Positions 7,655 through 15,732 of a DNA stretch of 64,000 bases are shown piece after piece (position 1 is the first letter of the stretch; the number at the start of each line of letters is the position of its first letter). A program made the translations under genes and the position numbers. Source of the stretch: Catenovulum agarivorans DS-2 (GTDB lineage: Bacteria > Pseudomonadota > Gammaproteobacteria > Enterobacterales > Alteromonadaceae); the NCBI RefSeq assembly GCF_000568405.1, contig NZ_ARZY01000013.1, positions 37,939 to 101,938 of the forward strand, given 5' to 3'. The notes below the pieces were generated by a model. The model was not told where the DNA came from. It did no database searches and saw only the letters and a list, made by a program, of their open reading frames with translations.

Positions 7655-9172
7655 TTATAGGTTTCTTAGTTGAATTAATAACCTGTCCATTGCCCGGTAA
7701 CTCAGTGCTTGGGCTAGGTGCGTTTTTTGAATATCAGTGTCGTTGTGCAAATCCGCGAGTGTCCGTGCAACCTTTAACAATCGGTGATATGCGCGTATGG
7801 ATAAGTTAAGCTTTTCAATGGCGGTTTCTAAGAAATCGGCGTCGGTCGCTGAAATAGCCGCGTGCTGTTCGAGTTCTCTGTTGGTGAGATCACAGTTAAG
7901 TTTATTTTGTCGTTGATATTGTGTTTGTTGGGCTTGCAACACGCGTTGCCTAATCTGTTCGGAACACTCACCGCGTTCAAGGTTGTCGCGTAAACTGCCC
8001 TTGGGTAATCGAGCAACTTCTATTTGAATATCGATTCTATCCAAAAATGGTCCAGACAACTTGCTTAAATAACGCAGCATTTGTTCTGGGGTCGAGCGCA
8101 TTTGCTCGTCGTTATAATGTCCACAAGGTGATGGGTTGAGTGCAGCAATTAGCTGAAATTGTGCGGGGAAGTCTACTTGCCTAGCTGCTCGACTTATGGT
8201 GACTTTACCCGATTCAAGTGGTTCACGCAGTACATCGAGTACTTTTCGATCAAACTCTGGTAGCTCGTCTAAAAATAATACGCCGTTGTGAGCCAAGGAT
8301 ATTTCGCCTGGTTTAGGTTGACTTGAACCACCAACTAAAGCAACGGCTGAGCATGTGTGGTGCGGTGAACGAAAAGGGCGGGTGTACCAATTGTTATTAT
8401 CAACTTGTTTACCTGTAATTGAGTAGATAGCTGCTGTGGTAATTGCTTGTTGTTCAGTTAGTGGTGGCAAAATTGTAGCCAAGCGCTCAGCGAGCATGGT
8501 TTTTCCTGTGCCAGGTGGGCCCAGCATTAACATGTGATGGCCTCCTGCTGCAGCCACTTCCAGCGCTTTTTTTGCATGCGGTTGACCAATAATATCCTGC
8601 ATGTCTAATAAGTGTTCAGTGGTGGTTTGTTCTGTGGAACATTGTGCTGGGGGCAAAATATTGTCGCCACTGAGGTGCTGTTTGACTGCAAGCAAGTTTG
8701 CTGCACCATATATTTGTGCTTGTTGGATGCGCGCTGCGGTTTGTGCGTTATTAATTGGCAGTATTGCTTTTCGGCCAGCTTGGTGGCAGGCCATGGTATA
8801 TGGGATCTCTCCTAGAATATTTCTAAGTTCCCCCGACAAAGCCAATTCGCCGGCAAATTCATATTCGGCCAAAGCATCTATAGGCACCTGCTGACTTGCG
8901 GCCAAAATTCCTACCGCTATAGGTAAATCAAAGCGCCCACCTTCTTTGGGTAAATCTGCTGGCGCTAAATTGACCGTAATGCGTTTGTCGGGAAATTCAA
9001 ATTCACTATTAATAATGGCACTACGAACACGATCTCGAGCTTCTTTGACGGTGGTTTCAGGTAAACCAACTATGCTAAATGCGGGTAAACCGTTAGATAT
9101 GTGTACTTCTACTTGAACTAAAGGCGCATCAATAGCAACACGTGCGCGACTAAAAACTATGGCAAGTGACAT
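7655..9172 (-). CDS. comM: Mg-chelatase-like AAA+ helicase ComM (YifB)
   Basis: A 505-residue protein of the YifB/ComM family, a hexameric branch-migration helicase that extends heteroduplex during natural transformation. The N-terminal ChlI-like domain begins MSLAIVFSRARVAID, with the family segment NLAPADLPKEGGRFDLPIA. The AAA+ core has Walker A GPPGTGKT, Walker B VLFLDELPEF and the SRAARQVDFPAQFQLIAA sensor region. A C-terminal Mg-chelatase domain ends YRAMDRLLIQLRNL. Length is normal. It is the first gene of the minus-strand string and is divergent from the CobW-like gene. It is widespread even in species not known to be competent, so it does not prove competence. Confidence 0.94.
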   Translation of the reverse strand: MSLAIVFSRARVAIDAPLVQVEVHISNGLPAFSIVGLPETTVKEARDRVRSAIINSEFEFPDKRITVNLAPADLPKEGGRFDLPIAVGILAASQQVPIDALAEYEFAGELALSGELRNILGEIPYTMACHQAGRKAILPINNAQTAARIQQAQIYGAANLLAVKQHLSGDNILPPAQCSTEQTTTEHLLDMQDIIGQPHAKKALEVAAAGGHHMLMLGPPGTGKTMLAERLATILPPLTEQQAITTAAIYSITGKQVDNNNWYTRPFRSPHHTCSAVALVGGSSQPKPGEISLAHNGVLFLDELPEFDRKVLDVLREPLESGKVTISRAARQVDFPAQFQLIAALNPSPCGHYNDEQMRSTPEQMLRYLSKLSGPFLDRIDIQIEVARLPKGSLRDNLERGECSEQIRQRVLQAQQTQYQRQNKLNCDLTNRELEQHAAISATDADFLETAIEKLNLSIRAYHRLLKVARTLADLHNDTDIQKTHLAQALSYRAMDRLLIQLRNL

Positions 9173-9375
9173 TGTTCCCTCAACTTATAATTGGTGATCT
9201 AACCAACAAAAAATTCCGTAAATCGTCCATATCATTGAAACAAAAGCATGTTAAAACGTCAAATATTGCGTGAAGCTTGTTGAATAGTCAGCCTGCTTGT
9301 GGCTAATATACTCAAGTACAAATCAAAGGGATAAAAAGTCTCATATATAGATAAACAGATAAAGAGTGCTTCATA

Positions 9376-10344
9376 GTGCAGATAAACACAAAAATACCAA
9401 CAAATTTAATCACTGGGTTTTTAGGCGTGGGCAAAACCACCGCAATCCAGCATTTGTTGAAACATAAACCACAAGACCAAACATGGGCCGTTTTAGTCAA
9501 TGAGTTTGGGGAAATTGGCGTGGACGGAGCATTATTAAAAGATTCGGGTGCATTGCTCAAGCAAGTCCCTGGTGGTTGCATGTGCTGTGTACAAGGTGTA
9601 GGAATGCGCGTTGGTTTAAATGAGTTAATTAAACAAAAACCTGATCGTATTTTGATTGAGCCAACAGGCTTAGGTCACCCCAAGCAAATTATGCAGACGC
9701 TTCAAGACGAGATTTTTACTAAGTACTTGGATGTGAGGGCAACGATTACTATGGTTGACCCCGCCACTGTGGTTGACGAAAAATATTTAGAAAATGAAAA
9801 CTTCATCGCTCAAGCGCAAATCGCAGATGTGATCGTGGCAAATAAGGTTGAAAAAGCAACTTCATCTCAACTTGAAGCGTTTGTAAGCTGGAGTAGTCAG
9901 TATCCTAACGCCGAGCAAATCGGCCAAATTAGTTATGGTCAATTAGCACTAGCTTGGTTAGATAGGCCAACGGCGCTTAAACCTTCAGCTATTGCAAGTA
10001 GCAAACATCATATTCCGGTCGATAAACCAGTCACGCAAGCGTTAGAAATTCCAGCTGGTGAACATTGGGTTATGCGCTCGCATTTTTCTGATGGTTACTG
10101 GAGTTATGGGTGGCTATTGGACGATGAAGTTGAATTTGAGTTGACGGATTTATTGGATTGGATCAGCGAGCTAAAAGCGCAGCGGGTCAAGGCCGTTGTT
10201 AAAACCAGCAAAGGCATTCTAAAGATTAACGCTGTTTTGGATGATGTGCGTTTTGAACCGGCCAAATTAATGGAAAATGCCGTGTTGGAAATCGTGACAG
10301 ATAAACAAATTAATCAACCGAGTTTTTCACACCTGTTGAGCTAG
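9376..10344 (+). CDS. CobW/COG0523 metallochaperone GTPase
   Basis: A 322-residue P-loop GTPase of the COG0523 family, which delivers zinc or other metals to client enzymes. The N-terminus carries Walker A GFLGVGKTT, then the VNEFGEIGVDG segment and the metal-binding GGCMCC motif (GxCxCC). LIEPTGLGHP is the Walker B region and ANKVEKA the base-recognition motif. The C-terminal domain is short and no His-rich tail is seen. The start is a GTG at 9376, preceded by AAAGAG. It stands alone, divergent from comM and followed by a terminator hairpin. I looked for a Zur-type operator upstream and did not see one, so the metal remains open. Confidence 0.88.
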   Translation: MQINTKIPTNLITGFLGVGKTTAIQHLLKHKPQDQTWAVLVNEFGEIGVDGALLKDSGALLKQVPGGCMCCVQGVGMRVGLNELIKQKPDRILIEPTGLGHPKQIMQTLQDEIFTKYLDVRATITMVDPATVVDEKYLENENFIAQAQIADVIVANKVEKATSSQLEAFVSWSSQYPNAEQIGQISYGQLALAWLDRPTALKPSAIASSKHHIPVDKPVTQALEIPAGEHWVMRSHFSDGYWSYGWLLDDEVEFELTDLLDWISELKAQRVKAVVKTSKGILKINAVLDDVRFEPAKLMENAVLEIVTDKQINQPSFSHLLS

Positions 10345-10367
10345 AGGCTGTTGACTCTAGCCATTGA

Positions 10368-10405
10368 CATTGGAATAGCATCACTGTTATTCCAATGGCT
10401 CTTTT
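10368..10405 (+). terminator. Hairpin terminator after the CobW-like gene
   Basis: A perfect 10-bp stem (10368-10377 with 10388-10397, CATTGGAATA) with a ten-base loop, followed by GCTCTTTT. The T-tract is short and interrupted, so strength is uncertain. A smaller CTAGAG/CTCTAG palindrome lies just before it (10341-10360). Confidence 0.6.
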
Positions 10406-10531
10406 AAAACCTTTTCTCATCTCCTTAGACAAAAAATATCTAAACAATATATTTTATTGCTCTATTTATACGCTAAAATGACGGAGTGTATAAAAATGAC
10501 GTTTAGTCAAAAGTGAAACGGGTCGTCAATA

Positions 10532-11311
10532 ATGGGATGTTGGTTAAAGCGCTTGAGGGACAAATATCAGAGAGATTGCCAAGCGGTCGATAAATTGTGT
10601 CCACGTAGCAAAGCTGAGAAAATTCAACAACGTGAGCAAGAGTTACTCCAGTTAGCCCATCAATTAGTGCATGAGGTTGGGTTAAATAATGTCACTATGG
10701 AAAAACTCGTATCTGCTTCCCCTTATTCAAAAGGTACTATTTACAACCATTTCTGCAGTAAAGAAGATTTATTCGTCGCTTTAGGCGTTCACTCAATGGG
10801 CTTGTGTGCTGAGTTGATGCACAAAGCTCACCAGTTTTCTGGCAGCTCAAGAGAACGAGCACTGGCTGTACATTTTGCTTATCACCTTTATGGTTTGTTA
10901 GAGCCTGCGCTATTTATGTGTGTATTGAATTGCAAAACGGCCAATGTGCAGCAAAAAGCTTCTAAAGCTCGGTTAGCCCAGTTGGATAAAGCGGATGAAG
11001 ATATTGCGCAATTATGTGATTCTTTTTTTACTCAGGGAATTGAAGATGGCAGTTTAACGCTTGAAAAATCACAAATCGCCGCTGTATCTTTTGCCAATTG
11101 GGCTTGTTCATTTGGGACTAATTTATTACTACAAAATGCAGCAAGTATCTATGCAATATCGCGTCTTGGTGCAGCTAATAAAGTGTTGTTCAATGTCAAC
11201 TTGGTATTTGATGGTATGGGCTGGCAACCACTGAGCAAAGATTATGATTATAAAATGAGTTGGCAAAAAATTGAGCAACATTTTGCTGACTATGTCGAAA
11301 TGCTGAACTAA
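10532..11311 (+). CDS. TetR/AcrR-family transcriptional regulator
   Basis: A 259-residue regulator with a TetR N-terminal helix-turn-helix at about 33-85: VTMEKLVSASPYSKGTIYNHF is the recognition region, with the typical KGTIYNHF ending followed by SKEDLF. The C-terminal ligand-binding domain is unlike the common ones I know. The first 30 residues are basic and precede the usual family start, so the true start may be internal; the ATG at 10532 has no clear ribosome binding site. It lies nine bases ahead of the wider MMPL open frame and about 30 from the preferred MMPL start, so it probably belongs to that operon and controls it. The ligand may be the transported hydrophobic compound, as inferred from TetR-pump pairs elsewhere. 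Confidence 0.85.
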   Translation: MGCWLKRLRDKYQRDCQAVDKLCPRSKAEKIQQREQELLQLAHQLVHEVGLNNVTMEKLVSASPYSKGTIYNHFCSKEDLFVALGVHSMGLCAELMHKAHQFSGSSRERALAVHFAYHLYGLLEPALFMCVLNCKTANVQQKASKARLAQLDKADEDIAQLCDSFFTQGIEDGSLTLEKSQIAAVSFANWACSFGTNLLLQNAASIYAISRLGAANKVLFNVNLVFDGMGWQPLSKDYDYKMSWQKIEQHFADYVEMLN

Positions 11312-11344
11312 TTTTATTTAATGGCCCAAGAGGATGGGAATAAC

Positions 11345-13684
11345 ATGAAAACTGACTGGTTAGAACTAATGGTAAAACGGCCTGTTTGGATTATTGTGCT
11401 CGGGTGTATTCTTACCGCAGCATTGGCCACAGGTGCGCAAAACCTCTATTTTAGAGGCGACTATAAAGTATTTTTTGGTCCTGATAATCCACAGTTACAA
11501 GAGTTTGAGGGGATGCAACGCACCTTTAGTAAAAATGATAATGTGGCTATTGTTGTTGTGCCAAAATCAGGCAATGTTTTTCAAAAAGATATTTTTACTC
11601 TAGTCATGCAAATGACAGAAGATGCGTGGCAAACCCCTTTTTCAACCCGTGTTGATTCCATCACTAACTATCAGCACACCGAAGCTGAACAAGATGATTT
11701 AATCGTAGATTATTTAGTTGGTGAGTTTTCCGATACCGAAATTACCCAAGATATGATAGAAAAAGCCAAAGAGGTTACACTAAATGAACCTTTGTTGGTT
11801 AATCGAATTGTCTCTCCTTCAGGTCATGTCACTATGATTAATGTGACGGTTCAGCTCCCTGACAAGCTAGATCAAACAGCGGACGTTATGGAAGTTACAG
11901 CATCGGTACGAGCTTTAGTCGATAAATACGCCAAGTTATATCCAGACGTGGATTTTCACTTAGCTGGCATTATTATGATGAATAATAGTTTTGCCGAAGA
12001 GTCGGTCAACGATTTATCTACGCTAGTTCCTGGTATGTTTTTAGCCGTCCTTGTGATGTTAGCTATTCTGTTAAGGTCAGTGTTGGCAACTTTGGCCACG
12101 CTTGTGGTAATTGCATTTTCAATACTTGCCGCCATGGGGTTTTTTGGCTGGACAGGCCTTTACATGTCAACCGCAACAATCGGTGCCCCTACTATAATAA
12201 TGACGCTAGCTGTCGCAGATTGTGTCCATATTATTGCAACGGTTAACTACAATTTACGTCAAGGAATGGCCAAAGCAACGGCAATCATTGATTCGCTAAA
12301 GCTGAACTTTACCCCGATTTTAATTACCAGTGTGACTACCGCTATTGGCTTTTTAACCTTTAATTTTTCAGATGTTCCACCGCTTAGGCATTTAGGCAAC
12401 TTGGTTGCTTTTGGGGTACTGATGGCATTTTTATTTGCCATCACAATTTTGCCAGCATTGTTGTACCTATTGCCGATTCGCATCGTTGCACAGACAGATG
12501 GCAGTTCCAATACAATGGAAAAGTTTGCAGACTGGGTTGTACGTAAACATAAAGTACTTTTGCCGACAACGGCTTTAATTGTCATCGTAATTGCAGGTAT
12601 GGTGCCGCTTAATAAAATTAATGATGTTCCAGTGGAATATTTTGGTGAAGAGCTTGCTTTTAGACAAGCTTCTGACTTTATGGACGATAATTTACAGGGG
12701 GTCACTAATATCGATTTTGCGTTTCATACCAATAAAGAGAGTGGCATAAATGATCCCGAGTTTTTAGCGGATGTTGAAGCGTTTAGTAGTTGGTTGCGCC
12801 AGCAAGAAATTGTTGACCATGTTTTGACTTTAACGGATACGTTTAAGCGGTTAAACATGAATATGAATGCTGATGATCCGGCAATGTATAAATTACCTGA
12901 ACAGCAAGATTTAGCCGCTCAATATTTGTTAATGTATGAAATGTCTTTACCCTATGGTCTTGATTTAAACAATCAATTAAATGTCGATAAATCAAGCATG
13001 CGTTTGACTGTTGCAATGGACAATGTTGGGTCAAAAGAAGTGATAGCGATGGAAAATGCTGTGCGAGAATGGTTTGCAGCTAATGCGCCCGACGTAACTG
13101 TTACTGCTGCCAGTCCTGCACTGATGTTTGCACATATTGGCGAAACCAACATGAAGAGCATGTTATCTGGGAGTGCATTGGCACTGGTGTTAATCAGTAT
13201 CTTGTTGGTATTCGCATTAAAATCTGTCAAATTTGGTTTAATTAGTTTGTTGCCCAACTTAGCGCCCGCAGCCATGGGGTTTGGGATATGGGCGATATTT
13301 GCAGGCAATGTGAATCTGGGGTTATCCATAGTGACGAGTATGTGCTTAGGCATAGTGGTTGATGACACTGTGCACTTTTTAAGTAAATACAAAAAAGCAC
13401 GTGAAAAAGGGCAAGCAGCAGAGCAAGCTGTGCGTTATGCATTTGCGAGTGTCGGTCGTGCGCTTTGGATAACCACGCTGGTGTTATTTGTTGGCTTTAT
13501 GGTGTTAGCTCAATCTTCTTTTGCCTTAAATGGTGATATGGGGTTATTGACAGCGGTAATTATGGTGTTGGCACTTGTGGTTGATTTCTTATTATTGCCG
13601 GCATTTTTATTGGTTTTTGACAAAAAAGTTTATTCTACTGGAGCGGAAAATGTTGAACAGAAACAATCTGAAAGTTTGGCTTAA
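11345..13684 (+). CDS. MMPL/RND-superfamily exporter (HAE3-like)
   Basis: About 779 residues, made of two homologous halves, each with one N-terminal membrane helix, a large periplasmic loop and a five-helix bundle. Both halves carry the acidic TM4 motif of proton-driven RND proteins: VADCVHI in the first and GIVVDDTVHF in the second. Absence of a TolC-type partner and of a membrane-fusion protein sets it apart from AcrB-type drug pumps. It resembles the MMPL/HpnN type that moves lipids, hopanoids or polyenes out of the inner membrane. I chose the ATG at 11345 because GGGA and AGAGG lie just upstream; an ATG at 11321 is possible. Its end overlaps the next gene by 35 bases, indicating coupled expression with the LolA-like protein. 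Confidence 0.86.
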   Translation: MKTDWLELMVKRPVWIIVLGCILTAALATGAQNLYFRGDYKVFFGPDNPQLQEFEGMQRTFSKNDNVAIVVVPKSGNVFQKDIFTLVMQMTEDAWQTPFSTRVDSITNYQHTEAEQDDLIVDYLVGEFSDTEITQDMIEKAKEVTLNEPLLVNRIVSPSGHVTMINVTVQLPDKLDQTADVMEVTASVRALVDKYAKLYPDVDFHLAGIIMMNNSFAEESVNDLSTLVPGMFLAVLVMLAILLRSVLATLATLVVIAFSILAAMGFFGWTGLYMSTATIGAPTIIMTLAVADCVHIIATVNYNLRQGMAKATAIIDSLKLNFTPILITSVTTAIGFLTFNFSDVPPLRHLGNLVAFGVLMAFLFAITILPALLYLLPIRIVAQTDGSSNTMEKFADWVVRKHKVLLPTTALIVIVIAGMVPLNKINDVPVEYFGEELAFRQASDFMDDNLQGVTNIDFAFHTNKESGINDPEFLADVEAFSSWLRQQEIVDHVLTLTDTFKRLNMNMNADDPAMYKLPEQQDLAAQYLLMYEMSLPYGLDLNNQLNVDKSSMRLTVAMDNVGSKEVIAMENAVREWFAANAPDVTVTAASPALMFAHIGETNMKSMLSGSALALVLISILLVFALKSVKFGLISLLPNLAPAAMGFGIWAIFAGNVNLGLSIVTSMCLGIVVDDTVHFLSKYKKAREKGQAAEQAVRYAFASVGRALWITTLVLFVGFMVLAQSSFALNGDMGLLTAVIMVLALVVDFLLLPAFLLVFDKKVYSTGAENVEQKQSESLA

Positions 13685-14456
13685 GTCAGTCAGCTTAGTT
13701 GGTGCATTATGGGTCGCCAATAGTGCATTGGCAGAAAGCCCTGAAGAAAAAGGTTTGCGTATCGCTACAGAGCGCAAAGCTGCAGATAAAGGTTGGGGAG
13801 ATAGCATCGCGACAACCAAAATGATTTTGCGAAATGCTCACGGTGAAGAAAGTGTACGCGAAATGCGCTTAAAAGCTTTAGAAGTTAATGGTGACGGCGA
13901 CAAAGGCCTTACCATATTTGACCGACCAAGAGACGTTGCAGGCACTGCGTTTTTAAATCATTCGCATATAAATGAACCGGACGATCAGTGGTTATATTTA
14001 CCGGCTCTTAAACGGGTAAAACGTATCGCTTCGCGTAATAAGTCGGGCCCATTTATGGGAAGTGAATTTTCTTACGAAGACTTAGCATCGTTTGAAGTGG
14101 CTAAATACACCTATAAATATTTGCGAGATGAAGTGGTAAATGGAGAAAAATGCTGGGTGTTAGAATCAATCCCAACAGATAGGTATTCAGGCTACACTAA
14201 ACAAATAGTCTGGATCGACCAATCTCATTATCGTCCGCAAAAAGTTGAATTTTACGACAGGAAACGCTCACTGTTAAAAACTTTGACTATGTCTGATTAC
14301 AAATTGTATTTGGACAAATACTGGCGTGCCCACACGCTAAGTATGGTCAATCATCAAACAGGCAAAAGCACAGACTTGCTCACAACGGAAACTCAGTTTA
14401 GGGTTGGGTTAGAAGAACGAGATTTTGAACAAAACGCATTGAGACGCGCGCGATAA
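13650..14456 (+). CDS. Periplasmic LolA-like lipoprotein-sorting protein
   Basis: A 268-residue secreted protein. The signal peptide ends in NSALA, with cleavage expected near residue 28. The mature part matches the outer membrane lipoprotein-sorting (LolA-like) family, with the segments DQWLYLPALKRVKRIA, GPFMGSEFSYEDL and YTKQIVWIDQSHYRPQKVEFYD. The family fold is a half-barrel with a greasy cavity that carries acyl chains across the periplasm. The start ATG at 13650 has GGAG seven bases upstream and lies inside the end of the MMPL gene. Together with the pump and the beta-barrel protein it could form a relay from inner to outer membrane. That role is inferred from context. Confidence 0.85.
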   Translation: MLNRNNLKVWLKSVSLVGALWVANSALAESPEEKGLRIATERKAADKGWGDSIATTKMILRNAHGEESVREMRLKALEVNGDGDKGLTIFDRPRDVAGTAFLNHSHINEPDDQWLYLPALKRVKRIASRNKSGPFMGSEFSYEDLASFEVAKYTYKYLRDEVVNGEKCWVLESIPTDRYSGYTKQIVWIDQSHYRPQKVEFYDRKRSLLKTLTMSDYKLYLDKYWRAHTLSMVNHQTGKSTDLLTTETQFRVGLEERDFEQNALRRAR

Positions 14457-14499
14457 CTGTTCAATACTAAGCTTAAACAACAAAAATTAGGAAAAACCT

Positions 14500-15729
14500 A
14501 TGCTCAGGTTAAATAAAATTTGCGCCGCTGTTGTGATGGCTGCAAGTAGTTGCGCAGTAAATGGCGTAATTGCACAAGAGTCGGTTGATTTTGAATTACG
14601 AGGTTATTTTGGTGCTGAAGGTCGTTATTATGCTGAGCATGCGCATGACCCAATGCAGTCTGATAGCCAATTCTCTGTTACGGCTGAGCCCGACCTATAT
14701 TGGCAGTGGCCTGATGGCAACAATAGTTTCACCTTTAAACCTTATTTACGGCTAGATAGCCAAGACAGTGAACGAACGCATTTTGATATTCGCGAAGCAA
14801 TGTGGTTACACATTGAACGCGATTGGGAAATGCGTTTAGGTATTGGCAAAGTTTTTTGGGGCGTCACAGAAACTGTTCATTTAGTCGATATCGTCAACCA
14901 AACGGATACAGTCGAAGCATTTGACGGTGAAGAAAAGCTCGGTCAGCCAATGCTGCAACTAACCTTTCTAAAAGATTGGGGTATCGTAGACGCATTTGTT
15001 TTGCCAGGATTTCGTGAACGCACTTTTCCTGGAAAAGAAGGTCGTTTGCGTGGAAACTTTGTTATTGACACCAACAATGCGCAATATGAGTCGTCTGATA
15101 AAACAGGTCATATCGATTTTGCCCTCAATTGGCGTAATACTTATGACGACTTAGATATCAGTTTGAATTGGTTTAACGGTACTTCACGTGAACCAGTGCT
15201 GCGTCCAGAAATGAATCCGCAGGGAGGGTTAACGGGTGAATTGGTGCCTTTTTATCCACAAATTAATCAGTTTGGTGCTGTTGCCCAGTACATTTATTTA
15301 GATTGGATTTGGAAGCTAGAAGCCATAAATCGTGCGGGTGACAAAATTGACGACTACAACGCGATGGTTGGTGGTTTTGAATATACTTTCGTCGGTGTGT
15401 TTGGCAGTTTTTCTGATCTGGGTATCGTTGCTGAATATAGCTGGGATGAACGTGGCACAGATGCAAGCGTTCCGGCACAAAACGATGTTTCATTGGCTGC
15501 CCGTGTCGTCTTAAATGATATTAGCTCAACTGAGATTCTGGCTGGTTGGACGCAAGATCTCGATTACTCTGATAGCCGCTCATTGTTTGTCGAAGCAAGC
15601 ACTCGAGTGGGTGATTCAACCAAGGTTACATTAGATATGTGGTTGTTCAACTCGGAAGATAGCAGAGATCTTGGTTATGGTTTTAGCCACGAAGATTTTA
15701 TTCAGTTAGCTGTTGAGTGGTACTACTAG
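14500..15729 (+). CDS. Outer-membrane beta-barrel protein, function unknown
   Basis: A 409-residue protein with a Sec signal peptide (about residues 1-25, ending VIAQ). The mature sequence alternates polar and hydrophobic residues, with many aromatic strand ends such as FTFKPYLRLDS, MRLGIGKVFWG and IDFALNWRN. It finishes LAVEWYY, and a terminal aromatic is the usual BAM recognition signal. I do not recognise a named family. It follows the LolA-like gene by 43 bases on the same strand and is probably the last gene of the TetR-MMPL-LolA-like unit. A porin, or an outer-membrane acceptor for the exported molecule, are both possible. Confidence 0.75.
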   Translation: MLRLNKICAAVVMAASSCAVNGVIAQESVDFELRGYFGAEGRYYAEHAHDPMQSDSQFSVTAEPDLYWQWPDGNNSFTFKPYLRLDSQDSERTHFDIREAMWLHIERDWEMRLGIGKVFWGVTETVHLVDIVNQTDTVEAFDGEEKLGQPMLQLTFLKDWGIVDAFVLPGFRERTFPGKEGRLRGNFVIDTNNAQYESSDKTGHIDFALNWRNTYDDLDISLNWFNGTSREPVLRPEMNPQGGLTGELVPFYPQINQFGAVAQYIYLDWIWKLEAINRAGDKIDDYNAMVGGFEYTFVGVFGSFSDLGIVAEYSWDERGTDASVPAQNDVSLAARVVLNDISSTEILAGWTQDLDYSDSRSLFVEASTRVGDSTKVTLDMWLFNSEDSRDLGYGFSHEDFIQLAVEWYY

Positions 15730-15732
15730 CGT

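Noticed and set aside
9181..9375. A Zur-type operator ahead of the CobW-like GTPase
   Set aside because: I looked for the GTTATANTATAAC-type palindrome and found none in this region.
11345..15729. A classical tripartite drug pump
   Set aside because: No membrane-fusion protein or TolC-type gene is present, and the pump has the MMPL/HAE3 rather than the AcrB layout.
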